A DNA stretch of 64,000 bases from Diorhabda sublineata (Eukaryota > Arthropoda > Insecta > Coleoptera > Chrysomelidae). The stretch spans positions 15,384,872 through 15,448,871 of the forward strand of contig NC_079485.1 in NCBI RefSeq assembly GCF_026230105.1. The letters are read 5' to 3'. The notes under the pieces were generated by a model. That model made no database searches. It was not told the origin of the DNA and saw nothing but the letters and a program-made list of their open reading frames with translations. Shown in pieces: positions 20,144-28,800 of this stretch (within the stretch, counting starts at the first letter, position 1; each line of letters starts with the position of its first letter). Both the position numbers and the translations under genes were made by a program.

Positions 20144-21071
20144 CACGTTCATTGACAGTACCTGGAAGATGATTATGATTTTAATGGCAGTAGGTAGTCC
20201 CATGGAGTTTCCGTGTTTTAAGGTCTATCTTTATGTGTATAGGTTGTCTTATACCTAGAAGACTAGAAAATAACATTTTAGTCACTCCCCCATTACTCGA
20301 CCCAGATATGCGTCCTGCCATATTTTGAGGAGATTGCCTGCAGACGGTTGCAGATGTGGTGCTGGTGATGTTGAAGAAATATCAAGATCGCTATTTTGCT
20401 TGTCACTTGGTCTATTTTCTTCAGATGAGATTCGTTCGTCTACAGATTCAGAGGATTCAGAAGAAATTTCGCTAGGCTCATAGTTTTCATCTGAACCATC
20501 GTCTTCAAATGGGTCTTCAAGTTCCTCTTCTTGTTCTCCCGACGTTATTTCTTCTAACAAACGCCTCAATCTCCGTTGCTGTTTTTCATATGGATCGTTG
20601 GAGATTCCCTCACCATCCATCTAGAAATGCATGAATGTGAGTACGATGACAAGCAAGAGTATATACAAAGTAAAATCACAAATAAATTTTTATTCCTTTC
20701 TTACTCACCTTCTTGATCAAAAAAACATCACAAACCACCAAACTTCTCCAAAATAAAAACCACCTATTCGGAACACGACAGTAACTGTTTAGTATAAGAA
20801 GTTCTGTTGTGAACTGAACGCCGGATGGCGACAGTGCGCGGGAAAATACCTGTCTACCGAAAACACGTGGGATTCGCACATTGGAGGGGGTACAATCTAT
20901 AAACGGGACACTAGATTTTATTGATTTGTTCCTTTTGTGGCAGTAGCTTCGGCTTAAACTATATGAAAATTTAGTCTTGATAGAAATTTTGACGCCATAA
21001 GGCGTACTGTTCCAGTTCCAGTTTACAGAACTCGATCAAACGCCGTATGGCGTCTACTGTCCGTGAACGTG
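20144..21071 (-). mobile_element. piggyBac-like element, internally deleted
   Basis: The ends are CACGTTCATTGACAGTA after a TTAA (20140-20143) and TACTGTCCGTGAACGTG before a TTAA (21072-21075), the piggyBac arrangement of matched inverted repeats at a TTAA target. Only the acidic N terminus of the transposase remains inside, on the minus strand. At 928 bp the element lacks the catalytic domain and could move only with help from a full relative. Confidence 0.85.
20282..20620 (-). pseudogene. piggyBac transposase N-terminal acidic domain (truncated)
   Basis: The 112-aa frame starts MDGEGISNDPYEKQQRRLRR and runs into LEDPFEDDGSDENYEPSE and serine/glutamate clusters, as in many piggyBac-like N termini. 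It ends at a stop shortly after LLKIWQDAYLGRVMGE where the DDD catalytic domain should follow. The deletion explains the short element. Confidence 0.8.
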
Positions 21072-21589
21072 TTAAAAGCTTATGTATTAACCTAATACAG
21101 ATGCTGTTGGTGTCTTGTTCCTGGCGAGTATTGAGTATGAGTATTTTTCTATATGTTTGATGTTATATTCTTTCGCCATTTCGATTTTGATTTTGGATCA
21201 TAATTTTAAATTTTCTACATCACCATAAGTTCTTGAGATGTTCTGAAAGTATCTTATATATCTACGTAATTAAATATATAACCTGACATTTTCGAGATCG
21301 CTGAACACGACGACGATAACCTGCGAGGGTATTTAAAAAAAAGAGCCAGTTACCTAGAGGCATACTTGCTATGCTATACTAAGAAGCTGGTATATTCTTT
21401 CTGTGGTGATATTCGTGTTCATCGACCTCGAACATCCCCGGGATGTATATATTTGGCAAAGTCGGCATATAAACCATCCACCCCTGGCACCTGCAGATAC
21501 TATGCAAGTGATTGCTGTCGCGATATTCATGTATAGCGATCTGAAAAATGTTCCTCCGGTGAATATTCATTTCTCAATTGTATGAGGTG

Positions 21590-21885
21590 TATGGGGAAAA
21601 GTATATGAGTGCAACATGTGCGCAAATGGTACAGAGAATTTAAAGACGGATGTACAGATTTGAATGAGATACTGTCACTTACAGCCCGGACTTGGTCCCC
21701 AGTGATTACTATCTCTTCCCTGAATTAAACAAACTTTTACGAGAGATTCATTTCACCACCGAGCTGAAAGAAGAGGTTTTAAGCTATCTTTACGGCGCAA
21801 TTGCAAACTTCTAAGACTCAGGTATGCAAAATGCATTGATCTGAACGTCGAATATGTCAAAAAATAGAGGAAAGCCTAAGCTTTC
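21590..21885 (+). pseudogene. Mariner transposase fragments
   Basis: A short N-terminal piece (KVYE followed by a shifted FKDG-like block near 21640) is joined to a C-terminal piece. The latter reads SPDYYLFPELNKLLREIHF with shifts, then TELKEEVLSYLYGAIANF and DSGMQ. Most of the middle is lost. Confidence 0.6.
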
Positions 21886-22499
21886 GAAAGATGTCTATAT
21901 AAACGTGTTTTCCATTATGTAAATACGTTGGGAACCTTATTTTTTGGGCAATTTAGTATTTACATAAAAATCAATGTCTCCTGTGGGATACTAATAGAAC
22001 TAATTATTGGTCCACTTATATTAGAGATTTGTGGTATGCTATTCACGAATTACTTTTCAAATCTAATTTTCTAGTTAGATTAATGTTTAAGTCATTAATC
22101 CACAGCTGTGAAGTGAGCGAATATGAATCAGGCTGATAGTCCATCGATAGATTAGCCACCCATATTCCGAAATCTTATAATTTTAAACTACTTTTTCTGG
22201 AAACAACGGAAACTACTTATACAAAAACTGCACAAAAACGAAAATTAACATTTACAAGTGTGTTTCCAATATATGAAAATATTTGTCTCTTCATGTGATC
22301 AAATTTAACCTGGACTAGCCACTAAAGAAAACAACATTTTTATGTGTTTTAATGCTATATCTGCTCACAAATCGGGTCGCTTACGATGAACTGCTTCACG
22401 TAGACGCGTCAATACGGACAGGTAGTACTATTTATTGACACTTTTATCCTCTGGAACGATTTTATGACGAACCACAACACGGTGATAGAAGAAAAGGAT

Positions 22500-23060
22500 G
22501 AACATCGCTAGATTGCTTTATTTCAAGCCATAGTCAAGGTTATGGAGAAAGTCGTTAATTAGCAAATATTTAGATATCTTCAGTTTGCTAACATCATCAA
22601 CGACCATCAATACGGCTTTCGTATACATAAATCAACCGAGGATCTCCTGGCTTATGTCACCAGCGTTTGGGCTGAAGCTGTAGAGCAATATGTGGAATTC
22701 AAAGCAATCACTCTGGACACATCGAAGGCTTTTGACAGTGATTGGAATGCCAAACCTTTAAATAAAATAAGATCGTACGGTATTCTCGTTCTCCTGTACA
22801 CCAACGATCTTCTCGAAAAAACAGCTTCGCCGATGATAGCTCACTGGTGTCGTCGTTCAAATCAGCCGCCCTAATAAACTCGGCTAAATAAAACCGAAAT
22901 CCGTAGACAGCAATAGATCCCTACCCTCATTACCGACCTTGAAAACATTCTTGAATGGGGTTATAGTCTGTTTCAGAAAGGTATAGAGCAATAAAATGAG
23001 GAATTCCGTCCAGCTCGGCTCAATTTCGGTGTCGGCCATGGGTGTAGGTCTTGAAATATT
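22500..23060 (+). pseudogene. Jockey-like LINE relic
   Basis: The plus strand reads VMEKVVN, DHQYGFRIHKSTEDLLAYVT, FKAITLDTSKAFDSDW, then LYTNDL where the catalytic YxDD-type block is expected, and DDSSLVSSF. This is the palm of a Jockey-type reverse transcriptase with many stops. It is related to the relic at 2405. Confidence 0.72.
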
Positions 23061-23289
23061 TTGTAAGGATTACTTAGGTAATAGATTATACAGTTACGTT
23101 TTGCGTTTAATAGGTACCGTTTAACCTTCTGTTAGTGCCTCTGCCTAATTCCAACCCTATTTCAGATTCGGCTTAACCATGCGCCGTAAGGGCAATGGTG
23201 CTTTACTCAAAATTTTTAGACCTTTATAAGTTTAGGTTAACGCATCAGTATTTACTGTAAAGCCGTAAATAGTGTTCACAGTATTATGA

Positions 23290-24465
23290 GATTAATAATA
23301 AAATGGCGACACTTACACCAACGAAAAGATGTTCCAATAATTCTCCACTATCAGTAAATGAAAAACTGTCGACCGATGTTCCCGAATGACTGGAGTTGGA
23401 AAGTCCATCGTTTGTAAATTATTTGGGGGGGAGGAAGAAAGATAGCAGGCCAAGTGGAACCTCCCAAGAAAAGTCCAGACACACCAGTAAAAGTCCTTGA
23501 TGAAGACACCAAAAGTGTAATTCAAAGAAAAGTTCACTATTTTTTGATTTTAAAAAAGAAATACCCACCCTAGATAAGATTTTAATGGAGCTTGGCCAGG
23601 ATGACAGTATTCCGTTGATAACTAAAAAGCTTTTATGGACCACTTTTATAAATATGGATTTTGCCCGGGAAAAGCATAGCCGTAAAGCACTTTTACTCGA
23701 AAGTGAAAGCTTTTATCTTGATGAGACGTGGATTAATGAAGGTTATACAGTACCAAAAATGTGGCAAGACAAAAATATAACCAGAGCTTACCAAGCTTTC
23801 ATGGAAGGCCTGTCAACGGGCATTAAGGTGCCTTCAGGTAAAGGGAAAAGACTAATAATCGTCCATATTGGAAGCGAAGAGAGATTTTGAAAAGAAGGTT
23901 TGCTAACCTTTTAGTCGTGCCATACGGGATATTACCACGAGGACATGGATTCGGATGTTTTTGAAGACTATTTTGGTGAAATGATAAAATATCTTCCGGC
24001 TGATTCAGTAGTAATTATGGATAACCCAAGTTATCATTCTCGACGCATAGGGAAGGCTTCAACTTCATCTTGGAGAAAACAAGAAATTATTGACTGGTTA
24101 ATCACCAAAAGAATTGAATTTGAACATCGTTTTATGAAACATGCCGTGGAAGATATAGCAGAAAAACTGTAACTGTGCTGCGCACACCGCCATATCGTTT
24201 CAAACTGAATCCTATAAAACTTAATGGGCGCAAGTGAAAGGATTTGTAGCAAGACACAACACGACATTCAAAATGAAAGACGTTAAGCCATTAAGGAGGT
24301 GACATCAGAGAATTGGTAGTCCAGCAAGTCAATAAAGAAGAGGAGAAAATGTGGGAACTTGACTACTTGATCGATCGGACCGTGGACCCGTTAATTATAA
24401 CGTCAAGAGGAGATGACAGTTCCTCAGATGACGAAGAATATTATGATTTTTTATAATTTAATTTC
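23290..24465 (+). pseudogene. Tc1/IS630-like DDE transposase relic
   Basis: Fragments in order are a helix-turn-helix end (KVLDEDTKSVIQRKVHYF), KKLLWTTFINMDFAREKHSR, FYLDETWINEGYTVPKMW (first Asp), IKVPSGKGKRLIIVHIGSEE, YLPADSVVIMDNPSYHSRR (second Asp) and LRTPPYRFKLNPIKL. In this insect family the last motif is normally LNPIEL, so the third acid appears changed to Lys. The end is the acidic SSDDEEYYDFL tail. Two stops and a frameshift lie near 23890. Confidence 0.78.
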
Positions 24466-24810
24466 TGTATAATGTTCAATAAGAAATAAGTGTAACTAAT
24501 ACTATGTACACAATACCTAATTTATATTTTGTTAAAATAAAATTCTTTACTTTTACGAGTATCCTACCTTTGGCACATTATTTTCAGTGTTTGTGAAAGG
24601 ATAACAATAGGCTAAACCCATATATTGACCCCAACACGGGTGGTACTACCTGCACTTGATAAAAAAAAATTTAAAATGAAATCAATGCCAAACTATGAAA
24701 GTGGCTTAAATATTCGTTGGGTCACTCTGTGGTCCCTTTGAATACCTAATGAGATTTTATTACTCTAACCTTTCTGAAATAAACTATAATTTATCGGGAT
24801 TCCTTTCTTT

Positions 24811-24875
24811 GGAGAAGTGCAAGCCTGTGGAACCAGCTACCAAGGTACGTCTTTCTTCAACAATACAACCTACAG
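24811..24875 (+). repeat. LINE 3' end fragment (copy of 3209-3270)
   Basis: The words TTGGAGAAGTGCAAGCCTGT and GGAACCAGCTACCAAGG, followed by CTACAGATGTT, repeat the 3' end of the LINE relic at 2405-3260 with a few substitutions. Confidence 0.65.
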
Positions 24876-25165
24876 ATGTTTCTTAATTTTATCTACGTTA
24901 ATAGATGGCCACACGTATGAGGCAGTTTTCAACGACACAACGACTTTCGTTGTGCTTGCATTCGCGATATTGTAGGCTTCCCAAAACATTTTCAATGATC
25001 CTGAAGCCGTTCTATTGAAAACATAAATTTTCAAGCAAACTCTTCGCTCAACTTTTTTTCCATTGTCGTAGTGTAAACAAACAGATGACAAAGACACACT
25101 AACTGAGATATGCACTTCAAACTTCACACAAACATCAAAAATGATTGTACCAACTTATGGAAAAA

Positions 25166-25540
25166 CAGGGCCGAGCCTAGGGTATCGGCCGCCCGGGTGC
25201 AAGAACAAAATATGCCGCCCTATTAGCGTACCTAGTCGATATTTGATTATTGAGGCGAGATATGAGGTGAATTTCTAGTCTAGTCGTATAGAAAAGTACC
25301 TATTAATATATTCTGTCGTTTTTGCGGCAAGCGGCTTATTCTTTATTATTACTTATTTATTATCTTTTTTACGCCTCTCGATTCGCCCGAACACTCAACG
25401 TACTATTTTGGTATTGTTGCACATTGCGCTTTGCAACTAAATATTTTTTGCATGATGGGGTTCTGGGGGGAGACATTTTGCCTTTTGCCGCCCCCTGTGT
25501 TAGTGCCGCCCGGGTGCCATGCAGTAACAGCTCGGCCCTG
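25166..25540. mobile_element. hAT-type MITE with CAGGGCCGAG ends
   Basis: The left end reads CAGGGCCGAGCCTAGGG and the right end, inverted, CAGGGCCGAGCTG. Both are followed inward by GCCGCCCGGGTGC. The 375-bp element is GC-rich at the ends and AT-rich in the middle. Flanks TGGAAAAA and GGGAAAAG match at six of eight positions, a plausible old 8-bp target duplication. No transposase remains. Confidence 0.75.
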
Positions 25541-25721
25541 GGGAAAAGAGGTAACCGATTCGATTTACGCGTTCAATTCAAATGCCCTAGTCCGGGTCAA
25601 ATTTGATCAGATTACGTAGTTTAAAGATGGAACTTTGAAACTTGCATAGAATTATATGGAAATTTTTTCCGTATTTCCAGTTCCAATATTTTTAAAGCTT
25701 CACTTGTGTAATCAGCTTAGA

Positions 25722-25832
25722 TCAAACATGGGTATATGCGACATTTTCTTCACTAACAAACATGTCTTCTTCGCTAGGAAACAGATCAGCAGCCGGTCTT
25801 AATCCTGAACTTTTAAGCGCTTTTTGAATTTT
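25722..25832 (-). CDS. Paralog B exon 5 (C terminus, stop)
   Basis: The acceptor TATTTTAG is above 25832, in phase 0. Thirty-six codons, KIQKALKSSGLRPAADLF then PSEEDMFVSEEN and AYTHV, end in TGA at 25724-25722. No AATAAA follows within 180 bp on the minus strand. The nearest ones are inside the hAT MITE near 25347-25360. Confidence 0.82.
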   Translation of the reverse strand, partial: KIQKALKSSGLRPAADLFPSEEDMFVSEENVAYTHV

Positions 25833-28800
25833 CTAAAATAAAATTGGCTGTGAGAGAAAGTCGAATTTTTTATAAACAATACACACTTACTTCTCTACGT
25901 ACTTCGTTAGTATTAATATCTGTTGTGTTAACTGATACCGTAACAAATTGAAAATCGGCCATAGTAGCTAATCTTAAAATTGTTACAGCCAATTGAGTTG
26001 ACCATAAAAATATTGATGTTATGTAGGAATAGTAACATATCGTGTAATTCGACCAGAAATCTCGAATACTCTCTTGGTTATGAAAGGAAAAGTATCCCAT
26101 ATAAGCGGAACAACTAAAAAAAGAAAAAATGATCTTAATGAGTACTATGAGTACTTTTCATTAAACAGTGCTATGGAACTTTTACTCTGGTTACAAGTTA
26201 CAAAACTTTGAAGTAACAAATTCATCTTTGTATTTAATTTTAATGAAATTATCTTCGCTTGTAGTACAACAGTCATTATAAGCTTCTCTACTAGTATTTA
26301 AAGGTGACGTAATAGGCATCGGTGACGTCACCAGGTAACTGATACGACATTTCTTGTAGTACCCCTTTATTATTTAGTAATTGAATCAAAAATATACAAG
26401 ATCCAACGAAAAGCAATTCATAATGAAATTCAATACTCTGTTTCTTACGTAAAATATCCAGTAAAATGTTGAAACTTGGAACAAAAATTTTCCAAACCCT
26501 GTTTCATGGAAATGGTTGAAATTATATATAGAATCACCATTATAACAGATGCTATCAGTACTGGATATACCATCAACCATGACCTGAGAAAGCAAAAAAA
26601 AGCATAGAAAAATTCATTATTATTTCATATATACCACCTGTCAGATTCTTGACCTCTTCCGAATAGTACAATAAGAGCCCCAAAAGCAGCGGCTGCTATT
26701 AAAGATACTAAAGGCACGAACAGTATTAAATCACAAGAAGTAGAAGATCCGTAATCACTTCCTCTTATTCTAACATCTACTTTGCCATACAAAGAATCGT
26801 TTTTGTACCAAATTGTTTCGTTAAAAAGATACGAATGTTTCAGATTTTCTGTAATATCGTTAGTTACATTAACCGATTCATCAGAAGTGTTGAATATAGA
26901 TAAATATAGCAATTCCGGTCCGTTATTTGAACGAGTTTCATTGTTTCCTTCTTTCACTGTCATTTCTTTGATATTCTCTGTTATATTTACTTTTGTTTCA
27001 TTTAATTCGTTGTTATTTTTCATGATAGGTTTTAAGTCTATCAGTTCGTTTTGTGTTTCGTTCATGTATCTTGCTTCTACGACATCGAATATGGGTTGGC
27101 CGTGTAGAATACATCTGTAGTTGAACATTTTCAAAATTTCTCCGAAAATATAGGCTGATAAGAGGGAGTTGAGGATGATAACCAAGAAAGTTGTTGTGTG
27201 TAAAACTGAAAATAATATACAGAGTTCTTGTCTATAAATTCTGTCGAGTAAGGTGAATATTAAGTAATAGAGTAATTCTAGTTTTACTTGAGGGAACAAA
27301 ATATACGGTAAATATAAAAAACATATTCTTGTTTAAAACATCACCGAGGGCTAAAATTCCATATAAGCATTCTCAAAGAATAATTGTATGCAGAAAAAAA
27401 TCAGAACGTTGATTGTGATCAGAATATTGAAATTACGAGGCTTCAAACATGTTCGAATATCAATTGAATACATATGCTTGTATAAAGTATCACTCCAGCT
27501 AAAATAATGAGAGTATTGAGCTGAAATTTTAGTGAGGTATTTTTGAATATTTTGATTGTATGTTGAAAGAAATTAGAATATTTTTTGGTTTCACGATATT
27601 GGAAATACGAGGTTGTTATTTTTGCAAACATTAATGAAAAATATATGATTGTTTAAATAATCGCCCAGGCTGAAATAATAGAAATAATTAGCTAAAATTC
27701 CATATTAGCATTTTCGAATATTAATGGCCAGAATATGCAATTTACGAGGTTTTAGTAGTGGCACTTGAGGATCGATGAAATAAATGAAATGTTGGTAATC
27801 TACCGAAGCATTTATCTCATCTGATTTCAGTATGTGACATTTCCTGTATATTTATTAATGGACATTCTATAATTATGATTGTAAAAATTAAAACAAAGGA
27901 AGTACCAAGGTTTATCAATATGCCAAACAAAGATTTATATTTAGTCATAAAAAATATACAGATAAAAAATGATAAAGGTTTTTTTTGAAAAAGTTATTTA
28001 TTATTGAAATACACTGTTAAATTTGTAAAAAATTCTAAGTAAAATTAAAAAATACATCAATATTATCAAACACTAAATATAATAGGTTTGTTCAAATCCA
28101 TGAAAAAGTCGTCCTTGGTACGGTGATGATTCTGCGCAATAGAGATTACGTGTTCCAACCTTTATACGAACGATTCTATTTTGTGTTCCTACCGACTCAG
28201 GTATCGTTTGTGAACTGTTTCGATACTTGGTTGATAGCAAGTATTGCCAACAGAACCGAATATAGTCGAAGATTCCCCAGAAAATATCATTTAAACGCTA
28301 CCAATAACCGTTCCAAGAACGGTCCAGGTTAGCAGGTTGGAACAAACCTAATAGTTCTTGCCATCATAAAAACAATATGTTCCAAATATATATTTTCATC
28401 AACTTTTCATCATTTCATCATTTTATTATCGAATAAAATCGTTTTTACCCTTATTATAAAAAATGCTGAGACACGTCACAGCATTTTTTGAGTTTCTAAA
28501 CCAAAGTGAAGACAGAAACAATCATTGAATAATTAGTTTCCACACATGATCGAGCACCTGCTTTTGTGTTGACAATGAAACGACAGCACTACACATTAGA
28601 TTGTCTCGAAGAAATTTTAGAATTAATAATAGAAAAAGTAAAAAACTTTATTCTAGGTTGAAAATGCTTAAAAATAAGCTATAAAATGTAAAAAAAATGG
28701 GAAGGTGGTTAGATAGTTAACTAAGTTAACAAATCGTGGTACTAGTGAACCACAACCGTACTAACCTAAACTACCCTAGTTTCCACACTGTATAATTGCG

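Noticed and set aside
27206..27299. ATG at 27299 as the start of paralog B
   Set aside because: The acceptor at 27206, conserved in position and phase with paralog A, cuts it off. The 67-nt exon at 31220-31286 supplies the start.
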